NCBI GenBank assembly: GCA_964058805.1 | Contig: CAXKVV010001988.1 | Location: 1-26,452, forward strand | Reading direction: 5' to 3' | Length of the DNA stretch: 26,452 nucleotides | Source: Schoenoplectus triqueter | Lineage: Eukaryota; Streptophyta; Magnoliopsida; Poales; Cyperaceae | In this document: piece after piece, positions 9,945-19,606 of the stretch | Layout: every line of letters starts with the position of its first letter | How positions within the stretch are numbered: the first letter of the stretch is position 1 | Made by a program: the position numbers and the translations under genes | The notes under the pieces: generated by a model | Databases searched by the model: none | What the model saw: the letters and a program-made list of their open reading frames with translations, nothing else | Told to the model about the DNA's origin: nothing

Positions 9945-10730
9945 CTATTGTGGCTTGAGATGGGGGTGCAGAACCCAGCAACTCTCCCTGTTGTGACTCG
10001 ATCGCTTGCAATGATCACACCATAGGTTCCCCTTTCCTCTGTCTTTCGTGTATGTTGCCCGAAAAGCCTGATTCTCTGTGTTTGTTGCGAATGATGGATT
10101 CATGAGCCGTCGCCTCGTATCTTCCTGTTCAACCCTGAGTACTACATCATCAAACGTTGGCATTTCTGCCGATGAGAGGATCTGAGCCCTAATGGGCTCG
10201 AAACTTGAATCTAATGCCCCAAGATAAGTATAAATCAACTCATGTTCATTTCTTTTATGAATTTCCTCTGGATTTTCTGTTTCTGGGAGATACATCTGCA
10301 ATTCTTCCCATTTTATCAACAATTCTGTTACTAAATCCGAGTTGGTGAGATTCCCTTGTTTGATATTGGACAGTTCTTGTTTTAATGCAAAGATATGTGC
10401 GAAATTCTTTCCTTGGCCGTATCGAGTTTTGGCCTTTGTCCAGATTTCTCTGGCAGTTTTGCAATACATTAGGGCACTTGATATTTTTGTGTCCATTGTG
10501 CTTAAAAGCCAAGACATAATCAGTTGATCAGAGGTTTCCCAATTTTCTATGGTAGTCTTTTCATCAGTTGTGGGATTGACTGGATCCTTTGGTTTCGGTT
10601 TTTCTTTGGATCCATTAATGAAATGCAATTTTCCCTTACCCCCTAATCCTATCTCTACTGATCGTGCCCATGGTACATAATTATTGAAACCAGTGAGAAT
10701 GTAAGAAGTAAGTTTGCTATTGTCAGTCAT
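9945..10730 (-). CDS. gag: Copia gag (capsid/nucleocapsid), ends at an in-frame UAG
   Basis: 261 codons from ATG at 10730 to TAG at 9945-9947. The N-terminus fits the plant copia-type gag N-terminal domain: a Tyr-x-x-Trp-x-Arg core in FNNYVPWARSVEIGLGGKGK followed by a conserved FINGS. A gag-type helical region follows, with MSWLLSTMD and AREIWTKAKTRYGQGK. A zinc knuckle of the CX2CX4HX4C type is at the end (CDHCKRSSHNRESC). Gag packages the element RNA in cytoplasmic particles. It shares its frame with pol (10730 and 9611 are the same modulo three), so one UAG is all that separates them. The stop falls about nine codons after the knuckle, where gag and pol are normally fused. It is either a fresh nonsense mutation or a leaky stop used to control the gag:pol ratio. 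Confidence 0.9.
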   Translation of the reverse strand: MTDNSKLTSYILTGFNNYVPWARSVEIGLGGKGKLHFINGSKEKPKPKDPVNPTTDEKTTIENWETSDQLIMSWLLSTMDTKISSALMYCKTAREIWTKAKTRYGQGKNFAHIFALKQELSNIKQGNLTNSDLVTELLIKWEELQMYLPETENPEEIHKRNEHELIYTYLGALDSSFEPIRAQILSSAEMPTFDDVVLRVEQEDTRRRLMNPSFATNTENQAFRATYTKDRGKGNLWCDHCKRSSHNRESCWVLHPHLKPQ

Positions 10731-11045
10731 GATTTGAGATGCTGGTTAGAAACAGTTGTTGATTTTACTGGTAAATTTCAGTTGTTGTTGCCAGAACAGT
10801 AGTCCAGAGAAAAAAAGAAAAAGAAAATGACAGGTTTAGATATACTGGTAATGCAGTGCAGTGCTTGTTGGTTTTTAAATCTTGTTCCTTCTTGTTGCCT
10901 CTTCTTTGTTGCCTTCCTCGATTCCTTTGAGCTCGATGAAGACAGACTTTACAAAAGCAGTGCTCGTCACCTTTGTGGCTTGAAGCGCTGCTTACTATTC
11001 GCACCTTTGTGCTTGGTCTGAGAGCTGCCAGATTCCAGTTAACTG
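10731..11045 (-). other. Copia untranslated leader with an upstream frame
   Basis: About 315 bases between the primer-binding site and the gag ATG. A 97-codon minus frame (11058-10765) begins at an ATG made from the last LTR base and the primer-binding site. It looks incidental because its start is dictated by the tRNA-complementary bases, but it could act as an upstream ORF in the RNA. Confidence 0.6.
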
Positions 11046-11057
11046 GCTCTGATACCA
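11046..11057 (-). other. Primer-binding site, initiator tRNA-Met type
   Basis: On the minus strand TGGTATCAGAGC directly follows the CACA end of the 5' LTR. This is the standard plant copia primer-binding site, complementary to the 3' end of initiator methionine tRNA. Confidence 0.95.
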
Positions 11058-11321
11058 TGTGGAAATTGAGACATTGAATTGAAAGAAGAAAATAGATTTT
11101 TGTTATATCCTTTACAGAGGAGATTTACACCTATATACTGGACAAGCTAGCCGTTTTCTAGTTGCTAAATTTACATAGATTCTAATTATATCCTGATTAC
11201 ATTCTAATTCCCTAATTATAGCCTAATTCTAAATATGCACAATACTAGCCGTTGCTATGTACAATCTATGACAGCATGTGATGATTTGGACAATCTGAGG
11301 CCATTAGTATTAATCTCAATA
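11058..11321 (-). repeat. Copia 5' LTR (264 bp)
   Basis: Partner of 6160-6423, with one mismatch. It supplies the element's promoter. A TATA-like motif reads TATATAGG on the minus strand near 11137-11130. The U3 start is TATTGAG rather than the canonical TGTTGAG. Confidence 0.95.
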
Positions 11322-11326
11322 GTAGC
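11322..11326. repeat. 5-bp target-site duplication of the copia element, right copy
   Basis: GTAGC directly after the right LTR. It is identical to 6155-6159. Confidence 0.9.
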
Positions 11327-14300
11327 TTAACTAAAAATTAAAATTTAAGTACCTCGATTTTAGACGATCATAATTTTTAATAGATAATTCTAATTAAGGT
11401 GTTCAATATAATCACAGGAATCTCATGATAAGATCTATATGATTAATTTTTTATGTTGTTATAGCAATTTTAGCGTCGTTTCTTAAAATTTTTAGTAACT
11501 CCTACCTTTAAAATCGATTATATAATCGGTGCAAATCTCTTTAATAATCAATTTTAATTCATTTTTCTCCGATAGTGATACTTTTTATTCAATGGTTTGG
11601 GATAATCGAAAATCATTTTATAACTCGTCAAAGCTTTGAAAACTGTCACTTCTTTACCATATTTAACATGAAAGTCCACAATTCGTTACAGCCTTGCTAC
11701 CCATCGTCTTCCACTTCTTTCTCCAAAAGCTACCCGGATAAAGAAAGAGGAAAACGCGTCTTTCTAATTGTAATTTTATATTTCATATTAAATTGGAAGT
11801 TTATTTTACTGTTATTTTTTAAATTATATGTGAATTCATGATGCTAGATGCATGATTAAATAATAAAAACACTTAATATGTTTAAATTACTATAAATATT
11901 TTTTTTTCGAAAATAAAAAGTTGCAAATATATTTTGAATCATTTGATGGCATTGACAAATGCCGCCATAAAAACAAAAATCCATGTTTGATTAAAAACTA
12001 AAGACCGAAATGATTAGGGAGGATTGATTTCAATTAAAAGGAAAATGTTTAGTGTAAAGAAAAACAATCATGTTTGATCTTGTTCATACATGTTCTTTCT
12101 TGGTATGTCTAGTTTCATAATTTTAATGATTTGAACTTTATCTGGCACTTTAATTAATATTAAAATTAGTCGCTTGAATTTTTAAAAATGTATTTGAGGT
12201 AATCAAACCTTAATTCAAGGTGTTTAAGACGACAAATAATAGATCAAAATGACGAAATTGCAAAGTGAACATTCATGTAAGCATGTAGCATGACAAGCCA
12301 TTGTTGGCCAAAACATAGAGAATCTAAAAAAAAAATCATGATCAAATGGTCCGTTCCGTTCAAATTGAAGTTCATATAAAAAAATATAGTTTTTTACAAA
12401 AGATCATTTCATTTGAATATTTTTACATTGTCAATCACAATGATAAAAAAATTATACTAAAGAACGGTCCTAATTTTTCAACGATGGATGGAGTTCGACA
12501 CTTTCACAAAATGAAAATTTTCTAGTTGGGCATGACTAATTATTGGTAGTTGATCATACATAAAAACATTTGATTTATAAATTAACACATACATGCAGTG
12601 CATCAATCATCTTAAATTGAACGGCCTAGGGATTTTTAGATTTGATGGTGGAACATGTTAATAAAAATGTACTATATTTTATTTTTATATGAATTTTGGA
12701 TAGTAAAATTTTATAATGATTTTTGGATAATTCATTGCGTATAATTTTAGTAAAATATGATGATTTTATATTTTGTGGGTTGTGATCTAATTTAATCCGT
12801 ATGATTGAAGTTGAATGTGCATGTGAGATTTTGCCCGTTGACCTTCATCGGAAACTAAACTACAGCCGTTTGCTGCACACAAAACTCGGGTCGAGAACAC
12901 GTGGGTGAGGTGCAAAACGCGGGCACACTCTCCATTTTCACAAAGGAACCGTTGACCTAATTATTTTGAGAGTTGAGACGCACCAATTTGTTTTCGTCTT
13001 GATTGTGGGGAGCATGAACTTGAAGTTACACGACTTCTATTTGAATCTCTGTGCAGTATTTAATTTTTTTTCCCGACTAGAGTCATGAAGTTCCAGTTGG
13101 ATGAATTATACATTTTATATCCCTGGTGAAATGACATCCTTTCACGTCGCCTTGATCCCCTCTGACTATACGTAAGATGACTATATGTAAGAAGACAAAT
13201 AAATACATGATAATTCCAGCATCTTATTTTCTTAATTAATTATCTGATAGATGGTGACATGGAGATGCAATCCCATGTACGAAGATGCTCCTCCTCGCAA
13301 AAGACTCGCAATTGATGACTTGCAATTTTAAAGAACTTGTTTTTTTTTTTTTTAAATAGTGATTATCCATCTGTCTCATTAAGAAATCTCGTTTGCAGAG
13401 ATATCGTTTGCAGAATGGGGTCAGTCATTTAATAATAATAAAATTATTATTATTATTATCATCATCATCGTCATTATAATAACAATTAATTATTATATGG
13501 CATTTATTTTTCTTGATAAGCTCATATTTATACTTATTCATTTTTAATAAATGAAGTTTATCTTGCACCGATAATATATATTATGTATATTCAGTATATC
13601 AAGCTAAAATGTTATCATTTATTTGTCTTCTTTTCAGTAGATGAGAATATTGATAATTTTTTTCTTGAAGTCAGAATATCTATTTCTATAATTTGTATCA
13701 CAATAAAAGTTTATAAAATTAAAAGTCAATAAATAGACTACGGAAAGAAGAGAAAATGCCATATTATTTTAGCCATTCTGTTTTGTTTTGTTTTAAATTT
13801 TCACGGTATATACTACACAATTCTTATGAGAAAAAATTCCTTAATTTTCTACTAAATACAAAAATCTCTGTTAATATTTACTAAATATATGAACATCTCA
13901 CATCAATCACTATTTTTTATTTTAGCTAATTTTGATTCATCGATACATCAATGAAAAATAATTAATATTTTAAATTATTTTATCATTTTTTTTCTTTTTT
14001 ATGAAACTGCGCCTAATTTAATTAGTGGTATTAAATTATGGAGGTCAATAGTGAGAAATTATTTATATTATATTGTAAAGACCCTATGGATTGGATTCAT
14101 CCATTAATATTATTAGATAATATATAATGTCTAAATCATCTCTCTCTCTTAAATAGTGATCAAAATTTAAAATCAAAGAACCAATGACGGACAAAAATTA
14201 TTGTAAAAAAGAAAACTATAAATTGTACAAATTTACTTAAAAAAATATTATATTTTATAAATCATCTTTTATTAAATAATTAATTAATTTTATTTAAAAA

Positions 14301-14574
14301 TTTAAGAGTTTTTATAATTAATTTAGATAGAAATTATATTTAACTGAAATATATTGTTTATTTATAATAAAATTAGTGCTAGATATATTATTTTAAAATT
14401 AAAGAATTTTGCACAATGGACCGGTTGTTTTAGTGAAAATTTTATTTTTAAAATTTTATGGGGGTTAAAAGTGAGAAATTATGTTATAAAATATAGGGGT
14501 CAAAATTTTCTTATGTCTAATATTTTATCTAAAATATACTATAAATTGATATATAAGTATAACAATTTTTAAAA
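11327..14574. other. Long AT-rich intergenic region, no gene recognised
   Basis: About 3.2 kb without a credible gene. It holds a GC-richer island at about 12830-12960 with two TTGACC motifs and a CACGTG G-box (12898-12903), but no downstream ORF to regulate. It also holds an ATT/ATC microsatellite (13431-13482) and a 27-bp imperfect direct repeat containing AGTGAGAAATTAT near 14036 and 14456. The last part (about 14030-14621) is probably eroded transposon. Confidence 0.55.
13431..13482. repeat. AAT/ATT and ATC microsatellite, hairpin-prone
   Basis: AATAATAATAA is followed by a run of ATT units and then ATC units. The AAT and ATT halves are complementary and could fold back on each other. 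Confidence 0.85.
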
Positions 14575-14600
14575 TGAATGGGGTCAATTGACCCCATTCA
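14575..14600. repeat. 26-bp perfect palindrome with back-to-back TTGACC motifs
   Basis: The centre is GGGGTCAATTGACCCC, extended by five bases on each side with perfect symmetry. Each half contains TTGACC, the W-box core bound by WRKY factors. A CCGCCTCTG terminus follows at 14613-14621 and resembles the inverted end of the hAT-like element at 24380, so the palindrome is probably the subterminal part of a transposon remnant. It lies about 700 bp upstream of the CNL start codon. Confidence 0.85.
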
Positions 14601-14621
14601 ATCAATATAAATCCGCCTCTG
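14601..14621. mobile_element. Possible hAT terminus of an incomplete element
   Basis: Read on the minus strand the end is CAGAGGCGGAT, matching the CAGAGGCGGAGCC end at 24380. CTTGTTTG, the possible 8-bp duplication, follows at 14622-14629. I found no matching left end, so the element is truncated or its other end has diverged. Confidence 0.35.
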
Positions 14622-14947
14622 CTTGTTTGAATGGTACCACAGCCCGGTACCTTAAATAAGTAACATATTAAGTTCAACAAAATGATTCATATGATACTTA
14701 AAAAACATACTAGATTCACAAGCGTACGTTCTATGTGAAAACGCCAAGTCAAAATTGGCAAATTAGTTATTTGCAGGTGAGACAGATATTCTCGAATAAA
14801 GTTTTCGATTTACATTTTACATTCCCACAGATCCAAACGACGAAGCATGAATAGACAACAAAATTAAAGATCCTTTATTTTTTTTAAAAAAAAAAACTAG
14901 ATATTGCAATTTCTGACTCACCTATACTTGTTAAGGTGTTGGGGCTT

Positions 14948-14953
14948 TTGACC
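14948..14953 (+). promoter_or_regulatory. W-box core (TTGACC) upstream of the CNL gene
   Basis: TTGACC lies about 140 bp upstream of the putative TATA box. WRKY binding at such sites is common in defence-gene promoters. A six-base match alone is weak evidence. Confidence 0.35.
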
Positions 14954-15087
14954 CTGCAAGTCGTATAACACGACTGGAATAATAGTTTTTTTTTCATTTA
15001 TTTTTGCAATGGAGGAAACTCTGCCTGTGCCATGAGCCATGACCATGAAAAATCGGAGATTGAGCTTCTTGTTCAACTGCTTTCAGC

Positions 15088-15095
15088 TATAAAAT
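15088..15095 (+). promoter_or_regulatory. Putative TATA box of the CNL gene
   Basis: TATAAAAT sits 206 bases before the start codon. It would give a transcription start near 15120 and a 5' leader of about 180 bases. Confidence 0.5.
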
Positions 15096-15300
15096 CCAAT
15101 CTCTGTTTCCATCTCTAAGCCAAAGGCCCTCATCTCCAACCTCAAACGTACAGGAGTTGATTTGCTCAAGTCTAGCTCTTCTTCCTTGGAAACCACAGAA
15201 GAGGGCAAAAAATATTCTCACTTTACTTCCATAAAGAATAGAAAAACACTTTCCAAAATTCTCTCTTTCTTCCATAAAGAAAAATCTCTTTTTATCTACT

Positions 15301-18300
15301 ATGGCGGGCGTTGCGGCAGTTATAGGAGGAGCATTTGTATCAGCCATCATCAGATCTGTAGTCGACACGGGACGCTCTCACTTTGCTGACAAATACAACG
15401 AGCATAAAGACACACAAAAAATGCTAGATAGCTTGGAGGCTTCACTTCCTCAAATACTATCGGTGATAGAGTTGGCCGAGCAGAGTCCGATCGTGCAAGA
15501 TGCAAGCCTAGTAGAATGGCTGCAGCAACTCAAAGATGTTGCCTATGAGGCCGAAGATGTCATGGATGACTTTGAGGCCAAACGAATCCGGGAGATTTTG
15601 GAGAACAAAGGCAAGGTCAGTGAAATTGCAACCTCTTTTGCTGGAGCTGTTAGAAGTTTGTTTCTCTCTGACAAGGATGAAAAGAAATTGAAGTATATTG
15701 TACAAAGGATGGAAATTGTTTCCCAGCGTGTAGGGAATTTCATTAACGTTATGAACTCACGGAATACTGCTGCAACTGAGGGGCCAAGTAGGTCTATAAT
15801 AATTAGTGAGACCAGCTCCCATTTACCTAAAAGTAAGAAAATATTCGGTAGGGACAAAGATATAGATTTAATACTTGACATGATATTAGGCGCCTATCAT
15901 GATAACCAATCTAATCTGTCCAACCAATTTAAGCAGAATTTTATGCGAAACATCAGAAAATTTATCACAAAATCTCTAAGAAAAATTAACACAATTGTTA
16001 GTAAAAGAGAAAGAAATGAAACCGAATCCAGTAATGATGATATCTATGAAACCGAATCCAGTAATGATGATATCTTTAGTTTAACTAACGTTGGTAATAT
16101 GTGGACTCATCAATCTGATGCAACTGACAACACATGGACGACCCCACATTTTATTGATGCGACAATTTCGTTTTGTGTTGGCAATCGGGATCTCGATGTC
16201 CTACCGATAGTTGGTATAGGTGGAGTTGGTAAAACTACAGTTGCTCAAGCTATCTACAATCACCTGAGAGTACAAGAGTATTTTGAGTTACGGGGGTGGA
16301 TCTATGTCATGGATAGTGCTGATTATAAAAGCCTAGTGAATGATATTGTCCTCTCATTTGAAGTAGGGACTAGTAGATCAACGGAATCCATCCATAGTTT
16401 AAATGAGGGCGAATGTAGGCTACGAAGTGCCATAAAGAACAGGAGATTTCTCCTTATTTTTGATGATGTAAGAGAAGGGATAGATTTGACTTGGAAAAGG
16501 TTGCTACCAGTATTAGCTGAAGGGGCACTGGGAAGCATCATACTAGTGACAACTCAATGGCAAAGTGTTGCTAGCAAAATAGGTACACTGCCTACCATTT
16601 TCCTTGATGTCTTAGAGCCGCACCATTTCTTGGCCCTATTTGAGTACCATGCATTTGGGCATTTCAAATATACACATGCAACAGGGAACCAAAACTTTCT
16701 TTTATCACCATATGAAGAAACCGAGTTGAAACCAATTGGTGAAGAGATCGCCCAAAAATTGCACTGTTTACCTTTGGCTGCAGAAACTGTTGGAACATTG
16801 TTGAGCAAACATCTAGATAAGAATTATTGGGAAAAAATTCTAACAAGTCATTGGTGGAAACTCAAAATTGTCTTAAATAACGTAGTGCGTTCCTTAGGAG
16901 TCAGCTTTCAGAATTTAGAACCCGACCTAAAGCAATGTTTTATCTATTGCTCATTGTTTCCAAATAATTATCTTTTTGATAAAAACAGATTAATTCAGAT
17001 GTGGATAGCCCATGGTTTCATTCATCCAACAAAAATAGAGCAATTTTTGTTAGAGCGAGAGGAAATAAAAATGGAGGATATAGGGGTTTCCAGGTTTGAT
17101 AAACTTGTAGATAGGTTCTTCTTTCAGACTACAATATGGGAAAATAGATATGTTATGCATGACCTAATTCGAGAGTTAGGGATTGCTGTTTCTTCTAAGG
17201 AAGTACTTTATGTCGACACCAAGGACCTAAAGGATACCGGAAGGGTTCCTTTCTTTCCTCGCCACTTAGCAATTGATGCTGATTTCGATGATGATTTTTA
17301 TGTTGATCGCTTGCAGTGGGGAGAGAAGAATATGGAAGGACTTCGAACAATTATGTTCTTTGGTTGTTGTAAACTGACCAAAGATAAGGCCATTCATGAT
17401 ATTTTATACAAACTGACAGGTTTACGTTTATTAGATCTATCATACTTCAGAAACACTTCATTTTCTCTGCCAGATAAAGTTATCCGCCAACTAACACATA
17501 TTCGTTTCTTGGATCTCTCTTTTAGTGGAATTACTAGTATCCCAAACTCAATATTCCAATTAGTCCATCTCCAGGTTCTTAATATAAGAGGATGTTGGTT
17601 TTCACAGTTGCCTGATGAGATGAATCGGTTGATCAATTTACGGCATTTATATGCAAGTCCTGACACAATTTCATTGATTTCTGGAATTGGGAAACTCACA
17701 AAACTCCAAGAGTTAGAGGAGTTCGATGTCAGCATGAAGAAAGGATTCACAATAAGTGAACTGATGGATATGGATTTTCTTAGTGGACAACTTACACTTG
17801 GATCTCTTGAAAAAGTGCTGTCAAAAAATGAGGCAATCAGTGCCAAACTAGATAAGAAAAGGTATCTCACAAGTTTGTTACTTAGATATTGTAATACGCC
17901 ATCAAAGAACACTAAACACATGGAAATATTAGAGGGACTAAAACCACACAAAAATGTCCGTGAATTAAGCATTCAACGATTCATGTCGGTCTCTTTTCCA
18001 TCTTGGATAATGGAACTTCATGAGATAAACAACCTCCGGAGCATTAAATTAACACAATGCTATTATTTAGAAACTCTCCCTCCTTTAGGATCATTGCCCA
18101 AGCTTGAAGTTCTCATTATGGAAGATCTTCGATCCATAATCTATCTTGGGCATGAATTTTATGGCATCTCCAATGTAATATTTCCTTCTCTAAAAGAACT
18201 AACAATTTGTGACTTGAGTGAATGGAAACATTGGTCTGATCCAAGTGAAAGGCAACTGTTTCCATGCCTGCAAAAGCTCAAAATAAAAAACTGCTACCAA

Positions 18301-19107
18301 TTATCAGAAGCACCACTTCATTGTCTCAACTCATCTGTGGTAGAGCTCTACCTTTCAAAGTGTGACCAAGTAATCAAGAATGTTGAAAAATATTTTGAAG
18401 CCATGACCTCTCTCACTCAGTTATATTTGCATGGATATGATTGGTTGAAACTTGATCTTTTTTGTGATCACTTGCATGAACTTCGAGTTTTGACCCTCAA
18501 GAAGATAGTAATACCTCACCTTGAAGAGCAAATAAGTTTTCTTGTAAATTTAAAGAAGTTAAGTTTCTCCAGCTGTTCGCATCAATGGGAAATATCCAAT
18601 GGCCCTCAACAATTACAGGCAGTATTGCCAGCACAGAGTATGCATATTTTGCCATCCCTTGCCTGCATTGAAGTTCACCACTGCTCTGAAATCCCCAAAT
18701 TTCTATTCAGGCTAAGAAGGTTACCATCACTCAGGACACTGTGGATAGATGATTGTACTCATGAATACATATTCACAAGTGAGCAAGATAGTTGGGTTCA
18801 GGCGGGACTAACTTCCTTAGAAGAAATGAAGTTAAGTAATTGTGAGAACTTGAGACGCCTTCCCCTGTGCTTCTCAACCCTCCCCTCTTTGAAGAAGTTC
18901 ACTCTAAAGGCCTGTCGGATGATTAGTTCACTTCCTCAAGAGGGCCTTCCACGAAGCCTAAAGGAACTCTATATCAGTCAATGCTCAGTTACACTCATGC
19001 GAGGATGTGAACCAGATAAAGGTGCAGAGTGGCCCAAGATCTCCCACATTCCTTATATTAGAGTTGGAAAACAAACTGTCCAGCACTATGGTCCTCTGCC
19101 CCAATAA
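15301..19107 (+). CDS. CC-NBS-LRR (CNL) disease-resistance-type protein, single exon, 1268 aa
   Basis: A predicted intracellular immune receptor: the NB-ARC switch binds ATP/ADP and the LRRs sense effectors or guarded host proteins. An Rx-type coiled coil (about 5-115) carries an EDVID-like EDVMDDF at 85-91. NB-ARC motifs are the P-loop GIGGVGKTT (305-313), kinase 2 LLIFDDV (384-390), RNBS-B LVTTQ (ending at Q419), LPL (490-492), RNBS-D CFIYCSLFP, and MHD (619-621). LRRs fill about 680-1245. Two residues are odd: the Trp expected after kinase 2 is Arg391, and the sensor-type Arg of RNBS-B TTR is Gln419. About 95 extra residues (203-297) separate the coiled coil from the P-loop, including a 10-residue tandem duplication. 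The start ATGGCG has a good context and a typical CNL N-terminus. The frame is intact, so it is probably expressed. The recognised pathogen is unknown. Confidence 0.95.
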   Translation: MAGVAAVIGGAFVSAIIRSVVDTGRSHFADKYNEHKDTQKMLDSLEASLPQILSVIELAEQSPIVQDASLVEWLQQLKDVAYEAEDVMDDFEAKRIREILENKGKVSEIATSFAGAVRSLFLSDKDEKKLKYIVQRMEIVSQRVGNFINVMNSRNTAATEGPSRSIIISETSSHLPKSKKIFGRDKDIDLILDMILGAYHDNQSNLSNQFKQNFMRNIRKFITKSLRKINTIVSKRERNETESSNDDIYETESSNDDIFSLTNVGNMWTHQSDATDNTWTTPHFIDATISFCVGNRDLDVLPIVGIGGVGKTTVAQAIYNHLRVQEYFELRGWIYVMDSADYKSLVNDIVLSFEVGTSRSTESIHSLNEGECRLRSAIKNRRFLLIFDDVREGIDLTWKRLLPVLAEGALGSIILVTTQWQSVASKIGTLPTIFLDVLEPHHFLALFEYHAFGHFKYTHATGNQNFLLSPYEETELKPIGEEIAQKLHCLPLAAETVGTLLSKHLDKNYWEKILTSHWWKLKIVLNNVVRSLGVSFQNLEPDLKQCFIYCSLFPNNYLFDKNRLIQMWIAHGFIHPTKIEQFLLEREEIKMEDIGVSRFDKLVDRFFFQTTIWENRYVMHDLIRELGIAVSSKEVLYVDTKDLKDTGRVPFFPRHLAIDADFDDDFYVDRLQWGEKNMEGLRTIMFFGCCKLTKDKAIHDILYKLTGLRLLDLSYFRNTSFSLPDKVIRQLTHIRFLDLSFSGITSIPNSIFQLVHLQVLNIRGCWFSQLPDEMNRLINLRHLYASPDTISLISGIGKLTKLQELEEFDVSMKKGFTISELMDMDFLSGQLTLGSLEKVLSKNEAISAKLDKKRYLTSLLLRYCNTPSKNTKHMEILEGLKPHKNVRELSIQRFMSVSFPSWIMELHEINNLRSIKLTQCYYLETLPPLGSLPKLEVLIMEDLRSIIYLGHEFYGISNVIFPSLKELTICDLSEWKHWSDPSERQLFPCLQKLKIKNCYQLSEAPLHCLNSSVVELYLSKCDQVIKNVEKYFEAMTSLTQLYLHGYDWLKLDLFCDHLHELRVLTLKKIVIPHLEEQISFLVNLKKLSFSSCSHQWEISNGPQQLQAVLPAQSMHILPSLACIEVHHCSEIPKFLFRLRRLPSLRTLWIDDCTHEYIFTSEQDSWVQAGLTSLEEMKLSNCENLRRLPLCFSTLPSLKKFTLKACRMISSLPQEGLPRSLKELYISQCSVTLMRGCEPDKGAEWPKISHIPYIRVGKQTVQHYGPLPQ
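16018..16077 (+). repeat. 30-bp in-frame tandem duplication inside the CNL gene
   Basis: Units 16018-16047 and 16048-16077 match at 29 of 30 bases. They encode ETESSNDDIY and ETESSNDDIF (residues 240-259), an acidic segment that follows a strongly basic one (about residues 212-237). The duplication keeps the reading frame. Confidence 0.95.
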
Positions 19108-19606
19108 TTTGGCTTGCTCTTTATTTTTTTGAGGTAAATACTACTTATCATTTGTTTAATTTTAAGCTCATTAGTGATTCTAGTGTACATCCAAGTTTTA
19201 ACATACATTTCAAATTCACTGTACATCTTAATTTGTAGTCATTAATTTATAAAGAAAAACAAGGGAAAGCGAAAAAAAATGAACACATGAGCGAAAAAAA
19301 GAGTGGAGAAACCCTAGACGGGAAAGTCATGCCGCCGGCCTCCCCCGTCTCCCCGTACTCCCTCTGCCATCTCCTTTCCTCTCTTACTTCCTCTCTCTTC
19401 TCCTCACTTGAAATACAAGCAAACTTATCCTCTTCTCTGAGTATGAGTCTCCTCGACATAGGACCTCCACTAACAACAACTTTCTCCGTCGGCGACCGCG
19501 ACGATGGATCTGGTGCTGGCACTGCCTCTGACTCCGGCCCTATTCTCCATCGGCGACGACAATGTCGACGGTGAAGGTATTATTCACATCTCTCCCTCCA
19601 CCGGGT

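Larger units (their letters stand above)
6160..11321 (-). mobile_element. Ty1/copia LTR retrotransposon, near-complete, minus strand
   Basis: This is a 5162-bp element read right to left. In order it has a 5' LTR (11058-11321), primer-binding site, leader, gag, pol in the copia order (protease, integrase, reverse transcriptase, RNase H), polypurine tract and 3' LTR (6160-6423). A 5-bp GTAGC duplication flanks it. The two LTRs are both 264 bp and differ at one position (6378 C against 11276 A), so insertion was recent. With an assumed rate near 1.3e-8 substitutions per site per year this is of the order of 0.15 million years. The coding frame is continuous from the gag ATG to a stop inside the 3' LTR except for one UAG at 9945-9947. 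Integration behind a shared TA rather than TG LTR start is unusual. I cannot assign the copia lineage securely. Confidence 0.95.

Noticed and set aside
9651..10025. Plus-strand 124-codon Arg/Pro-rich frame
   Set aside because: It is the antisense of the Gly-Pro-rich copia linker and the end of gag.
10765..11058. 97-codon minus frame in the copia leader as a separate gene
   Set aside because: Its ATG is formed by the LTR end and the primer-binding site. No domain is recognisable.
12348..12630. Possible inverted-repeat element with CCGTTCAAATTGAA-type ends
   Set aside because: The match is only about 14 bases with gaps and no target duplication could be found.
12830..12960. GC-richer island with a G-box and two TTGACC motifs as a promoter
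   Set aside because: No gene follows within 2 kb on either strand, so the motifs cannot be tied to a transcript.
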